A stretch of DNA of 64,000 nucleotides from Cupriavidus nantongensis (GCF_001598055.1 NZ_CP014844.1:2720967-2784966), one strand, 5' to 3'; positions 44,434-55,147 are shown, counted from the first letter of the stretch. The notes: a model not told the origin generated them from the sequence alone. A program made the numbers and translations.

Positions 44434-44985
44434 CTATAACGGGGCGTCCATACCCGCACGGCCGGGACTTGCCGTGGGCGCGTCCGCGGGGCCCCGCGCG
44501 GGAAGCACCCATTCTGCGCGGGGAAAGTGGCAGGTATAGCCTCCTGGCCGCTTCTGGAGATAATCCTGATGCTCCGGCTCGGCTTCCCAGAAGTCGCCGA
44601 CCGGCGCAACCTCGGTCACGACCTTGCCGTTCCATAGCCCGGACGCGTCGATGTCGGCGATGGTGTCGTTGGCAATGCGCCTCTGTTCCGCGTCGACATA
44701 GTAGATTGCCGAGCGGTATGAGCTGCCAACGTCCCCACCCTGACGGTTCAGCGTCGTCGGATCGTGGATCTGGAAGAAGTATTCGAGGAGGCGCCGGTAG
44801 CTCGTCCGTGTTGGATCGAAGATGATCTCGATCCCTTCCGCATGGCTGCCATGGTCGCGGTACGTGGCGTTTGGCGTGTCGCCGCCGGTATAGCCCACGC
44901 GCGTCGAAACCACACCATGCAGCCTGCGGATCAGGTCCTGCATGCCCCAGAAGCATCCTCCAGCAAGTACAGCGCGCTGATACAT
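44434..44985 (-). CDS. msrA: Peptide methionine-S-sulfoxide reductase MsrA
   Basis: A 183-residue enzyme reducing the S-epimer of methionine sulfoxide. The catalytic Cys is in [18 protein letters not shown] near residue 11; [25 protein letters not shown] and [27 protein letters not shown] (split here by usual gaps) follow the family. AGGAGG precedes the ATG at 44985. It lies directly after msrB. Confidence 0.95.
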   Translation of the reverse strand: MYQRAVLAGGCFWGMQDLIRRLHGVVSTRVGYTGGDTPNATYRDHGSHAEGIEIIFDPTRTSYRRLLEYFFQIHDPTTLNRQGGDVGSSYRSAIYYVDAEQRRIANDTIADIDASGLWNGKVVTEVAPVGDFWEAEPEHQDYLQKRPGGYTCHFPRAEWVLPARGPADAPTASPGRAGMDAPL

Positions 44986-44986
44986 G

Positions 44987-45433
44987 TCAGACCTCCTCGA
45001 CCTGATCGAGATACTCGCCGTAGCCTTCGCGCTCCATGTTGTCACGATGGATGAACCGAAGCGAGGCGGAATTGATGCAGTAGCGCAGGCCGCCGCGATC
45101 GGGCGGACCATCAGGAAAGACGTGTCCAAGGTGGCTGTCGCCATGAGCCGATCTCACCTCGGTCCTGACGAGGCCATGAGAGGTGTCGCGCAGCGCGTGG
45201 ACGTGGCTGGGAACGAGAGGCTTGGTGAAACTGGGCCAACCGCAGCCGGAGTCGAACTTGTCTGACGACGCAAAGAGCGGCTCGCCCGATACGACATCGA
45301 CGTAGATGCCCGGCTCCGTATGGTGGTTGTATTTGCCGGAGAACGGGCGCTCCGTGCCGGCTTGCTGGGTGACGCGGCGCTGCTCGGGCGTCAATTGATC
45401 GATCGCCTTCTGTGACTTCGCATACTTCATCAT
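44987..45433 (-). CDS. msrB: Peptide methionine-R-sulfoxide reductase MsrB, form without the zinc site
   Basis: A 148-residue enzyme for the R-epimer of methionine sulfoxide. Resolving Cys in [13 protein letters not shown], catalytic Cys in [12 protein letters not shown], and GDSHLGHVF between. The two CxxC zinc-binding pairs found in many MsrB proteins are absent: the first is replaced by VVSG. It starts 45 bp after the P460 gene stop and its stop lies one base before the msrA start. Confidence 0.93.
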   Translation of the reverse strand: MMKYAKSQKAIDQLTPEQRRVTQQAGTERPFSGKYNHHTEPGIYVDVVSGEPLFASSDKFDSGCGWPSFTKPLVPSHVHALRDTSHGLVRTEVRSAHGDSHLGHVFPDGPPDRGGLRYCINSASLRFIHRDNMEREGYGEYLDQVEEV

Positions 45434-45478
45434 TGGCCTCCAGTACGTGGCATGAGAGCCGGGCGCGCAATGCCCCGG

Positions 45479-46057
45479 CTATCGGCGCAGGGGCGGATAA
45501 CCATCGGTGTAGATCCAGTCGGACGCCTTGGCCGGCACATGGCAGGACTGGCAGCCTTTCCTGAAGTCCGTGGATGTCGTCTTTCGGGCATCGCTGGCGG
45601 CGAACCAGGCCCAGCCCCAGCCGTCGCCCCAAAGCTTGTTCGTGGGAAAGCGGCCGACGTCGTCTTTCACCATCACAAACCAGCCATCGAGCGTGGAAGC
45701 ACTGCTGACGGTGCCGGTTGTCATTGGTTTGGTGTTCGTCTTGAACACCTCCTTGACGAGAACAGTGCCGTCTGGAAAGTGCCCCGTCTTGCGATAGGCG
45801 CCGATGGTTCCGGGCGAGGCATAGACGACGTGCATTTCCTTGGCGCCGGCGCCCTTGTCTGCCGCGATGGCCCAGGTGCCGAGCATCTGATAGCGGGTCC
45901 GATAGTCGGCCGGCACCTGCATGTTTCCCTTGCTATCGACAACGGCGGCCGTCGTCGCGCCATACTGCGAGCGCGTATGGGTCTGTCCGGCGGCCGTGGC
46001 GCCGCCGCCCATGGACAATCCTGCGAGGGCTGCACCCACGGCAACGATGAATCTCAT
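45479..46057 (-). CDS. Cytochrome P460 family protein (first of two)
   Basis: A 192-residue exported c-type heme protein. Signal peptide MRFIVAVGAALAGLSMGGGATA, then MHVVYASPGTIGAYRKTGHF, GWFVMVKDDVGRF, WGDGWGWAWF and a C-terminal heme site GCQSCHVPAKASDWIYTDGYP. Cytochromes P460 oxidise hydroxylamine or detoxify NO and related species in ammonia and methane oxidisers and others. Heme attachment needs the ccm system encoded downstream on the same strand. Confidence 0.88.
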   Translation of the reverse strand: MRFIVAVGAALAGLSMGGGATAAGQTHTRSQYGATTAAVVDSKGNMQVPADYRTRYQMLGTWAIAADKGAGAKEMHVVYASPGTIGAYRKTGHFPDGTVLVKEVFKTNTKPMTTGTVSSASTLDGWFVMVKDDVGRFPTNKLWGDGWGWAWFAASDARKTTSTDFRKGCQSCHVPAKASDWIYTDGYPPLRR

Positions 46058-46104
46058 GGCACGGTTTCCTCGTGTTGGTGAACCGGGAGCGATCATGGAT
46101 GCTT

Positions 46105-46698
46105 TCAGTTGTCCAGCAACGGATAAAACTGGGTCCAGACGTCGTCTTTCTTGGCGCTGGCGCGGTGGCAGAACGCGCATTCGTCATTGGCCTTCACCTT
46201 GGCGGTCGCGGCCTTCGGCTCGTGGTGATTGAAGTTGAAATAGCCCCAGCCTCCGGTGGCGGCAAAGCGCTTGGAATCCTTGACAGTCACATCGGCGCCG
46301 TTCCACTTTCCGGGGAAGTAGCCGCGGCCGGATGCCTCCGTGCGCGATCCATCGGGGTGTTGGGCCGGGAGCACCAGCTGCAACTCCTTGAAGAAGATCG
46401 TTCCTTCGGGAAATTCGCCGGTCTTCTTGTAAATCGCGTATGAACCGGGTTCGATGTAGACGTTGTGGAATTCCGGGAAATTCGCCTTGCCGCCATTGAG
46501 CGCATTGGGCGTGAGCGGCGAGCCGACATACACCCACTCATGGTAGTTCTTGGGCAGGATCAGCTCGCCGGACTTCGTATATTCGGGCAGATAGCGCTTT
46601 CTCGTCTGCTCGCCGCCGTCATTGGCCGGCTGGGCGAACGCGGCCGCCATGACAAGCGCGCTTGAAACTACCGAGGCAATCATTACCGGAATACGCAT
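46105..46698 (-). CDS. Cytochrome P460 family protein (second of two)
   Basis: A 197-residue exported heme protein: signal peptide MRIPVMIASVVSSALVMAAAFA, then NYHEWVYVGSPLTPNALNGG, YAIYKKTGEFPEGTIFFKEL and heme site ECAFCHRASAKKDDVWTQFYP. GGAGAGGGG lies before ATG 46698. It is only distantly similar to the neighbour, so the pair is an old duplication or two independent members. It probably starts the P460-msr-ccm transcript. Confidence 0.86.
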   Translation of the reverse strand: MRIPVMIASVVSSALVMAAAFAQPANDGGEQTRKRYLPEYTKSGELILPKNYHEWVYVGSPLTPNALNGGKANFPEFHNVYIEPGSYAIYKKTGEFPEGTIFFKELQLVLPAQHPDGSRTEASGRGYFPGKWNGADVTVKDSKRFAATGGWGYFNFNHHEPKAATAKVKANDECAFCHRASAKKDDVWTQFYPLLDN

Positions 46699-47094
46699 TT
46701 CCCCTCTCCTCTCTCGCGATGAATGACGAATCGTTATGGGCTTCATGCTAGCGTTGCACGCGTGCTCGGTGGTCTCGAAAGTGTTCTGATTCGTCCAGAT
46801 ATTCGAATGGCGCTTTCCATTGGGCCCTGGCGTTCATGCATTCCCGATAATCCGGGGGCAAAACGAATCGGACGAGAATTGGACGATATCGATCCATATC
46901 CGGACGCGCGGTGCGGGGAGTTGACCTACACTCAGAGGCTATTCCCCGCAAACGTGCCGGCGAGATCAGGCGCCCTGATGCATCCTGCTGCATCGCGCCC
47001 TGGCGCCCAGCCCATGCCTGGCTTCACGTCGTGCACGGGATCGGGGCCGTTGGAAGGCCGCTGGAACGGCGGCTTTGGATTCGAAGGGTGTTAC
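46699..47094. other. Intergenic region upstream of the P460 gene
   Basis: About 400 bp between divergent genes. It is less GC-rich than its neighbours and must carry the promoters for the P460 operon and the broken AraC gene. I see no further gene or clear operator. Confidence 0.4.
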
Positions 47095-47975
47095 ATGAAC
47101 AAGCGTGCCGCACACCACCATCGCGATCAGCCGATGGCGCGGATTTCGGACGCCGAACTCGATAGCCTGCTATCAGTACTGACTGTGGAATTCGTCCGCC
47201 TGACCGAGTGCCTGGTCAGCCCCGGTTGGCGCCTGAACCTGGGAGGCACTTCGGCTCCCGGAATACATTACAACCTGTCTGGCCATGGCCGCATGGTGCT
47301 GGAAGGACATCCCGCCATCGAGCTGTCGCCACACACGCTGGTGATTACGCCGCCAAATCAGTACTTCCATGTCGAGGTGCCGCCTGACGGTCCGGAATGC
47401 ACGGTTGCCAACGAAGTGGAAGGACGCTGGAAGGTATTCCCGCCTGGCGCGATCCGGCGCTTCGTCGCAGGGGAAGATGGTCCGCACCTGATGCTGATCT
47501 GCGGCTACTTCCGCGCTTCGTCGTGTTGATTGCATTGCTCCGGCGCTCGCTATCCTCGATCAACCTGTGGGTCGAACGGTTCTCGCTGATGGGAGACACC
47601 AATATCGCCCGTGCTTTCTCGCGGATGGCAGCACAGCCGGGTGCACCGCATTCCGTGGACGATCTCGCCCGTACCGCGTGCCTGAGCCGGTCATCGTTCA
47701 TGGCCCGGTTTGCCGAAGCGGTGGGCTTGCCGCCCATGACGGTCCTGCGCAAGCTGCGCATGCGCCAGGCGGCCTCGATGCTGATGACCGGCGAGTTATC
47801 CGTCGACCAGATCGCGCGCGCCGTTGGCTATACCAGCCGCAGCAGCTTTCTGAAGGCATTCCACGATGCCTACGGCACGCACCCTTCGCGGTATCGCAGT
47901 GAGCGGGGTGCCACGATCGCTGCCGGCAAAGACGATCCAGGTGCCGGTGCTGGCGATGGCGTGCATACCCCGTAG
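47095..47975 (+). pseudogene. AraC-family regulator disrupted by internal deletion and frameshift
   Basis: The first frame (47095-47529) encodes an AraC cupin sensor domain (PGWRLNLGGTSAPGIHYNLS, PNQYFHVEVP, DGPHLMLICGYFRA) and stops just after. The HTH half follows in another frame and reads without interruption to 47975 (VVLIALLRRSLSSINLWVER, then DDLARTACLSRSSFMARFAE, VDQIARAVGYTSRSSFLKAF, THPSRYR). The two halves meet at about 47519, and the roughly 50-residue linker that joins them in intact relatives is missing, so a deletion changed the frame. Not expected to be functional. AAGGG lies before the ATG. Confidence 0.78.
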
Positions 47976-48010
47976 CCTTTTTCGTGACAGCGCGGCGCCC
48001 CCGAGCGGGA

Positions 48011-49702
<1,692 letters not shown>

Positions 49703-49796
49703 TGGCTTGTTTTCCCCAGGCCACTTGTCCGTCGGGCCGTGCGGCGAGCTTACACCACGTCGTTGCGGGTTCGAAAGCCGCCACGCCCGCCCGCCG

Positions 49797-49816
49797 CTGA
49801 TTCATATCTGAATCAG
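49797..49816. promoter_or_regulatory. Palindromic upstream activator site
   Basis: CTGATTCA-N4-TGAATCAG, a perfect 8-bp inverted repeat between the activator gene and its divergent operon. It lies about 120 bp upstream of the sigma-54 promoter, a normal position for an enhancer bound by a Fis-type HTH dimer. Confidence 0.7.
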
Positions 49817-49930
49817 GCGCCGTCAAAAGCGGTTCGCGTTACCGGGCCGGCATGCGCGCCCAGCGTGCGGCCGTGCCGCGATTCGATCGCGCGTGGGCAT
49901 TGGCAGCGCCGGGGCGCCGTGGCTCGCACG

Positions 49931-49947
49931 TCGGCATGCCGCTTGCT
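49931..49947 (+). promoter_or_regulatory. Sigma-54 (-24/-12) promoter of the haloacid operon
   Basis: TCGGCATGCCGCTTGCT matches the -24/-12 consensus with GG at 49933-49934 and GC at 49945-49946, exactly ten bases apart, plus TTGCT. It faces the DUF485 gene 93 bp downstream and lies in the same gap as an activator of the sigma-54 class. Confidence 0.7.
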
Positions 49948-50039
49948 CAAGGGACGTCGGCGCCAGGACGCCGCGTCTGCCGGCTGTGCGGCGCCAACAA
50001 ATCACGCCCGCCTGAACGGGCGCAATCCAGGAGACAACC

Positions 50040-50432
50040 ATGATCGAACTATCGGAGGACGCGGTCTGTCCGGCCGCGCACGTCGCGCAAACGACTCGCA
50101 CCCCAGAGGCTATCGCGTCGGGTCCGCCGTGGCGCGGTGCGGCATACACGCACAGCTTCCGCGAACTGATCGGCGCCAAGCGGCGCCTGGTCGTGCCGCT
50201 GCTTGGCGGCAGTCTGGCCTTCATCCTTGCCGTCACCCTACTCGCCGGTTACGGCCGGGAGCTGATGGGCTGGAAGGTGCTTGGACCGCTGAACGTGGGG
50301 TACGTGCTGATCCTGCTGATCTACGCCCTGTGCTGGCTGGTCGCCACCGTGTATGTGAACACCGCCAACCGACGCTTCGAGGAACTCGCGGATCGCGCCG
50401 CAGCCGAGGCCCACGCCAGGAGCCAGTCATGA
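50040..50432 (+). CDS. DUF485 membrane protein, partner of the ActP-type symporter
   Basis: A 130-residue protein with two transmembrane helices (VVPLLGGSLAFILAVTLLAG and LGPLNVGYVLILLIYALCWL) preceded by FRELIGAKRR, the DUF485 pattern. DUF485 proteins (YjcH) are nearly always encoded just before acetate-permease-type symporters. GGAGAC precedes the ATG. Its stop overlaps the symporter start (ATGA), so they are translated together. First gene of the sigma-54 operon. Confidence 0.9.
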   Translation: MIELSEDAVCPAAHVAQTTRTPEAIASGPPWRGAAYTHSFRELIGAKRRLVVPLLGGSLAFILAVTLLAGYGRELMGWKVLGPLNVGYVLILLIYALCWLVATVYVNTANRRFEELADRAAAEAHARSQS

Positions 50433-51985
50433 AAGCCCTGACCATCGGAATCTTCCTCGGCATTCTCGCGCTGACGCTGGCGGTGACGTGGTGGGCCGCC
50501 CGCCACACCAATACCACCAGCGAGTTCTACGCCGCCGGCGGGAAACTGACGGCCCGCGCCAACGGCTTCGCCCTGGCAGGGGACTGGATGAGTGCGGCGG
50601 CTTTCCTGGGCTTCTCGGGCCTGATCTCGCTGTACGGCATGGACGGCTCGCTCTACGCGGTGGCGGCGCTGGCAGCCTTCCTGATCGTACTGATGGTGGT
50701 GGCCGAGCCGGTGCGCAATACCGGCAGGTTCACCTATGGCGACGTGATCGCCGAACGCATGCGCAGCCGGCATGCGCGGCTCGCGGCGGTCATCGGGACC
50801 TTCGTGGTCAACCTGGCATACATGGTGCCGCAGATGGCAGGGGCCGGCGCCCTGATCAAGCTGATGCTCGGCATCTCGTACGAGTCCGCCGTGGTCATGG
50901 TTGGCGTCGGGATGATCGTGTATGTGCTGTTCGGCGGCATGATCGCCACCACGTGGGTGCAGATCATCAAGGCCGTTCTGCTGCTCGCGGCGGCTGCCGT
51001 GCTGGTGGCGATGCTGCTGGCTGCTGTCCAATACGACCCGCTGCGGCTGTTCGCTTCGGTGGAGCAGCAGTATGGCGCGCAGATGCTGTTGCCGGGCGGC
51101 TACTTCAAGCATCCGCTGGACCCGCTATCGCTGTTCCTGTCGTTCATGTTCGGCGTCGCCGGCCTGCCTCACATCATGACGCGCTTCTACACCGTGCCGG
51201 ATGCGCGGACAGCGCGCAAGTCGGTGCTGTGGCTGATGTTCCTGGCCGGCAGCTTCTTCCTGGTCACCACGCTGATCGGCTTCGCGTCGGCCACCCTCGT
51301 GGGACAGGACGCCATCCGCGCGGCCGACAAGGGCGGCAACCTGGCACTGCCGCTGCTGGCGCAGCATCTCGGCGGCGGTCCCGGCACCTTCGGCGGCCAG
51401 TTCTTCCTGGCATGTATCTGTGCCGTGGCCTTCGCCGCCATTCTCGCCGTGGTGGCCGGACTCACGCTCGCGTCGTCGGGCGCCATCGCGCACGACCTGT
51501 ATGTGAATGTGATTCGCCGGGGCGCGGTCAGCGAAGAGCAGCAGGTCCGCGTCGCGCGCATCGCCACGTTGGGCGTGGGCGTGCTGGCGGTCGCGCTGGG
51601 ACTGCTGGCGCAGGGCATCAATGTGGGCGTGCTGGTGATCCTGGCCATCGCGATCGCGGCGTCGGCCAATTTCCCCATCATCCTGCTGTCGATGTTCTGG
51701 CGCCGCTTCAATACCGCCGGTGTGATCGGTGGCGTCACCGCGGGCCTGGTTTCGTCGGTCGCGCTGGCGTTTCTCGGCCCGGCGTTCCTGAAGGACCAGG
51801 CGCTGTTTCCGATCGTGAATCCAACGATCCTGAGCATGCCGATCGGCTTCCTCGGCGCATGGCTTGGCACGATGCTGAGCCGGCGCAGCGCCGAGCACGA
51901 GGCCCGCTTCGACGCCTTCGTCTTCCAGGCGCATACCGGGGCCAGGCCGGATGCTCCGCCGGCTCCTGTTGTGCCGGCGGACTGA
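50429..51985 (+). CDS. ActP-type sodium:solute symporter (SSS family)
   Basis: A 518-residue inner-membrane symporter of the acetate permease group, about 13 helices. Typical segments: SEFYAAGGKLTARANGFALA, GDWMSAAAFLGFSGLISLYG, YMVPQMAGAGALIKLMLGIS, FGVAGLPHIMTRFYTVPDAR. ActP carries acetate and glycolate; the neighbouring dehalogenase makes halogenated short acids the likely extra substrate. Start at ATG 50429, with AGGAG eight bases upstream; the long frame upstream of it is a shadow. Confidence 0.9.
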   Translation: MKALTIGIFLGILALTLAVTWWAARHTNTTSEFYAAGGKLTARANGFALAGDWMSAAAFLGFSGLISLYGMDGSLYAVAALAAFLIVLMVVAEPVRNTGRFTYGDVIAERMRSRHARLAAVIGTFVVNLAYMVPQMAGAGALIKLMLGISYESAVVMVGVGMIVYVLFGGMIATTWVQIIKAVLLLAAAAVLVAMLLAAVQYDPLRLFASVEQQYGAQMLLPGGYFKHPLDPLSLFLSFMFGVAGLPHIMTRFYTVPDARTARKSVLWLMFLAGSFFLVTTLIGFASATLVGQDAIRAADKGGNLALPLLAQHLGGGPGTFGGQFFLACICAVAFAAILAVVAGLTLASSGAIAHDLYVNVIRRGAVSEEQQVRVARIATLGVGVLAVALGLLAQGINVGVLVILAIAIAASANFPIILLSMFWRRFNTAGVIGGVTAGLVSSVALAFLGPAFLKDQALFPIVNPTILSMPIGFLGAWLGTMLSRRSAEHEARFDAFVFQAHTGARPDAPPAPVVPAD

Positions 51986-52091
51986 TCCCGCTGGTTCCAC
52001 CCGATCCATGTACATGCCGGCGCCGTCCACGGTCGGCGCGGGCAAGACTGACCCGCGGGCACATTGCCCGCTCCATTACTGGGGATTTACG

Positions 52092-52778
52092 ATGAAAGCA
52101 ATCAAAGGTGTAGTGTTCGATCTCTACGGCACGCTGTTCGACGTGCATTCGGTAGCCGGCCGCTGCAGCGACCTGTATCCGGGACGCGGACTGGAGATCA
52201 GCGTGCTGTGGCGCCAGAAGCAACTGGAATACACCTGGCTGCGCAGCCTGATGGGCCAGTACCTGTCGTTCGAGGCTGCCACCGAGGACGCGCTGGTCTA
52301 TACCTGCAACCATCTCGGGCTGCAGCTGCAGGCGCCGGACCGCGCGGCGTTGTGCGAGGCGTACCTGAAGCTGAATCCCTACCCGGATACTCCGCCGGCC
52401 CTGTCGATGCTTCAGGCGCTCGATCTTCCGCTGGCCATCCTGTCCAACGGCTCGGTACGGTCGATTCATTCGGTCGTGCACCACGCGGGGCTGCAGGATC
52501 GCTTCGCCCATCTGATCAGCGTCGATAACGTCGAAGTGTTCAAGCCGCACGGCAAGGTCTATGCGCTGCCCGAAAAGACCATGGGCCTGGCGCGCGACAA
52601 CATGCTGTTCGTCTCGTCGAACGCCTGGGACGCATCAGGGGCCAAGCACTTCGGTTACCAGGTGGCGTGGATCAATCGCGTGGGCAACACCTACGACGAG
52701 CTGGGTGCGCGGCCGGATGTCCAGGTCGAGTCGCTGGAAACGCTGGCCGATTGGGTCCGAGGCCAGGATCGCGCTTGA
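52092..52778 (+). CDS. L-2-haloacid dehalogenase (haloacid dehalogenase type II)
   Basis: A 228-residue HAD-superfamily enzyme that hydrolyses L-2-haloacids to D-2-hydroxyacids plus halide. All catalytic positions known for L-DEX are present at the same numbers: nucleophile D10 (VVFDLYGTLFD), T14, R41 (SVLWRQKQLEY), S118 (AILSNGS), K151 (VEVFKP), Y157, S175, N177 and D180 (FVSSNAWDASGAKHFGY). This separates it from HAD phosphatases. It lies 106 bp after the symporter on the same strand; chloroacetate would give glycolate. Confidence 0.93.
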   Translation: MKAIKGVVFDLYGTLFDVHSVAGRCSDLYPGRGLEISVLWRQKQLEYTWLRSLMGQYLSFEAATEDALVYTCNHLGLQLQAPDRAALCEAYLKLNPYPDTPPALSMLQALDLPLAILSNGSVRSIHSVVHHAGLQDRFAHLISVDNVEVFKPHGKVYALPEKTMGLARDNMLFVSSNAWDASGAKHFGYQVAWINRVGNTYDELGARPDVQVESLETLADWVRGQDRA

Positions 52779-52791
52779 GCGGCTGCCGCTG

Positions 52792-52825
52792 GCCTCCGCC
52801 CTTCCCGACGGGGAGGGCGCGAGGC
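52792..52825. terminator. Hairpin between convergent genes
   Basis: GCCTCCGCCCTTCCC and GGGGAGGGCGCGAGGC can pair with one mismatch and a small bulge around a GAC loop, 14 bp after the dehalogenase stop. No U-tract follows; it could end transcription from either side. Confidence 0.45.
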
Positions 52826-52918
52826 GGCGGCAATCCAGCCTGCCGTGCCACCCCTGGTTCCCCCTGCTCCGCTGATTCCCTACTTCCTTACTTCCCGATA
52901 CTTCCCCGCTGCTTCCTC

Positions 52919-54253
52919 TTACATCCTGCCCGTGGCTGTCGCGGGCGCATAGCGCCCCGACAGCGCCCCATACAAGGGCGGCACCGCCATCCTCGATACG
53001 CCGGCCGCGATCAACGCGGTAGCCATCAGCGGAATCGTCAGGCCGCGCGCTCCCACCAGTTCGATCATCACCACGAAAGCCGTGACCGGGCGCTGCGTCA
53101 CCGCGGCAAGATAGCCGCACATCGCCAGTGCCGCGTACACCGGCAAAGGTGCCTGCCCGATCGTGTATTGGAGCAGGTTGCCGATCCCTGCGCCGATGGC
53201 CAGCGATGGCACGAACAGGCCGCCCGGAATGCCGGACAGCCAGGTCAGCAGCAAGGACAGGCCCTTGAGGAAGGGATACGCAGCCGGCAGCACGAGGTCG
53301 CCGGCCAGCAGCGCGCGCGTTTCGCCGTACCCGCTGCCGTGGCTGGTTCCCGATGACGCCAGCCCGAGGAGCGCAACGCCCAGCCCGCACAGCGCGCCGA
53401 ACATTGCAGGGCGTTGCGCGCGCAGACCGCGTATCCGAGGCGGCAACCACCGCTCGCTGTGAACCAGCAGCCAACAGAAGCCGGCGCCGGCCAGCCCGGC
53501 CACCGCGCCCGCTGTCACGACCGCGACAGCCATGCGGTACGGTGCCGACGGGCCGGCCGCTATCATGCCGAGCGCCGGACCCTCGCCTTGCAGCACGCCC
53601 GCCACGGTGCCGGCACAGACCACCACCGCGATCAACGCCGCGCTGCCGCGCGGCGGGATGCCGCGCGCCAGTTCCTCGATGGCGAAGGCAATGCCGGCCA
53701 GCGGCGTGCAGAACGCTGCCGACAATCCGGCCGACGCGCCGGCAAGGGCAAGCTGGCGATCGAGCGCGGTGAGATGGGCGCCGGCTGGACCGGACAGCCC
53801 GGGGAGCCACCGGCGGAGGCTGACGAGCAGCGCGGCGCCGATATGGACGGTGGGGCCCTGGCGGCCGAGCGTGAAGCCGCCCAGCGTGCCGAGAAAGGAC
53901 AGGCCGATCTTGCCGACGATCACCGCCGGCCGCAGCAGACGCCGCTTAGCCGTTCCATTGCCGCCGCTGACGATGGCCACGATCTGTGGAATGCCACTGC
54001 CTTCGGCACCGTCGAAATAGCGGTGTGTGAGCCAGACTGCGAGTGCGCCCAGTGCTGGCGAAAGCAGCAAGGTGACCCACGGCCCGTGGGCGCTTGCCGC
54101 GAGAAACAGCTGGTGGCCGATGTCGATCAGCCAGGCATATAGCGTGGCGACACCGCCGACCAGGGTGCCACCGACGCACAGTACGGCGTGATGCCACCAC
54201 AGCCGGCCACGGGCCCGTGGTTTCCTCCAGTTCGCGCTCCCACGCAGCTCCAT
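52919..54253 (-). CDS. CLC-family chloride channel/transporter with glutamine at the gating position
   Basis: A 444-residue CLC protein. Chloride-selectivity motif GSGIP is intact (S86). The second motif, GREGP in most CLCs, is GRQGPTVHIGA: the external gating glutamate is Q132 (codon CAG). The internal proton glutamate region (PLAGIAFAIEEL, E193/E194) and the C-terminal tyrosine (PPLYGAL) are present. In the E. coli exchanger the same E to Q change uncouples chloride from protons and leaves passive chloride flow. Convergent with the haloacid dehalogenase, whose reaction releases chloride in the cytoplasm. No regulatory CBS domains. Confidence 0.92.
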   Translation of the reverse strand: MELRGSANWRKPRARGRLWWHHAVLCVGGTLVGGVATLYAWLIDIGHQLFLAASAHGPWVTLLLSPALGALAVWLTHRYFDGAEGSGIPQIVAIVSGGNGTAKRRLLRPAVIVGKIGLSFLGTLGGFTLGRQGPTVHIGAALLVSLRRWLPGLSGPAGAHLTALDRQLALAGASAGLSAAFCTPLAGIAFAIEELARGIPPRGSAALIAVVVCAGTVAGVLQGEGPALGMIAAGPSAPYRMAVAVVTAGAVAGLAGAGFCWLLVHSERWLPPRIRGLRAQRPAMFGALCGLGVALLGLASSGTSHGSGYGETRALLAGDLVLPAAYPFLKGLSLLLTWLSGIPGGLFVPSLAIGAGIGNLLQYTIGQAPLPVYAALAMCGYLAAVTQRPVTAFVVMIELVGARGLTIPLMATALIAAGVSRMAVPPLYGALSGRYAPATATGRM

Positions 54254-54500
54254 ATCGTCCCCTCGTTGTTATCGTGCCGACGTGCGTCAATGCGCGTCGG
54301 AGCGGCTGACAAACGCAGGATGCATGCCAGTGGTGAGCCCCAGACCGACTTGTCAGGCTCGCCACCGGCACAGGGCGCAGGGGCCTTCGGGTCTTCTCTG
54401 ACCGTTGGGACCGAAATCCGATACCATGACTGCCGCGCACGGTGCGCCAAGCTGGCGCGACGCTGCTTTCGCCGCAGTTCCGAAACAACGGGAGACTTTG

Positions 54501-55118
54501 ATGTCGTTCGAACATTGGATTGCGTTTGTGCTGACCAGTGTCGTGATACTGGCGATTCCAGGACCGACGATCCTGCTGGTGATCGGCGATGCCTTGGCCC
54601 ACCGCGGCAAGTCGGCGTTCGCCACCGTGGCGGGTGTTGCCGCGGGCGATCTCACGGCCTTTACCCTGTCAATGGCCGGGTTGGGCGCGGTCCTGGCGAC
54701 CTCCGCCACACTGTTCACCGCATTGAAGTGGGCCGGCGCCGCCTATCTGATCTATCTTGGCGTCCAGGCGCTGCGGAGCGCCGCGCGAAGCGGCGCAAGC
54801 CAGGTACCGGTGAGCGAGGGCCGTCCGTTACAGCGCTTCGGCAAGGCGTGGCTGGTAACGGCGCTGAATCCGAAGAGCATCGTCTTCTTCGTTGCGTTCG
54901 CTCCCCAGTTTATTGATGCCAGCCGTTCGTTCCTGCCTCAGGCCGGCATTCTGATCCCGACCTTCGTGATCATGGCGGCGGCCAATGCCGCCATCTATGC
55001 GCTGCTGGCGCGATCGCTGGCGACGCGGCTGACCAGTGCCCGAGCGCAGGCGAACGTCCAGCGCGTGGGAGGCCTGACGCTGATCGGCGCAGGGACACTG
55101 GTGGCAGCCCGGGCCTGA
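54501..55118 (+). CDS. LysE/RhtB-family exporter
   Basis: A 205-residue membrane exporter with six hydrophobic segments and the signature LTSVVILAIPGPTILLVIGD, then LKWAGAAYLIYLGVQALRSA and LVTALNPKSIVFFVAFAPQF. GGGAGA lies nine bases before ATG 54501; the longer frame upstream has no similarity. No regulator is adjacent. Only the family can be named. Confidence 0.9.
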   Translation: MSFEHWIAFVLTSVVILAIPGPTILLVIGDALAHRGKSAFATVAGVAAGDLTAFTLSMAGLGAVLATSATLFTALKWAGAAYLIYLGVQALRSAARSGASQVPVSEGRPLQRFGKAWLVTALNPKSIVFFVAFAPQFIDASRSFLPQAGILIPTFVIMAAANAAIYALLARSLATRLTSARAQANVQRVGGLTLIGAGTLVAARA

Positions 55119-55147
55119 TGGCCTGATGGCCTGATGGTCTGATGGAC
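55115..55147. repeat. CTGATGG tandem repeat between convergent genes
   Basis: Four near-identical units (CTGATGGC, CTGATGGC, CTGATGGT, CTGATGGA) fill the 29-bp gap between the LysE stop and the integrase stop. Confidence 0.65.

Noticed and set aside
50488..52095. 535-codon plus-strand frame overlapping the ActP-type symporter
   Set aside because: A +2 frame shadow of the symporter, ending where the symporter gene ends; no hydrophobic pattern of its own.
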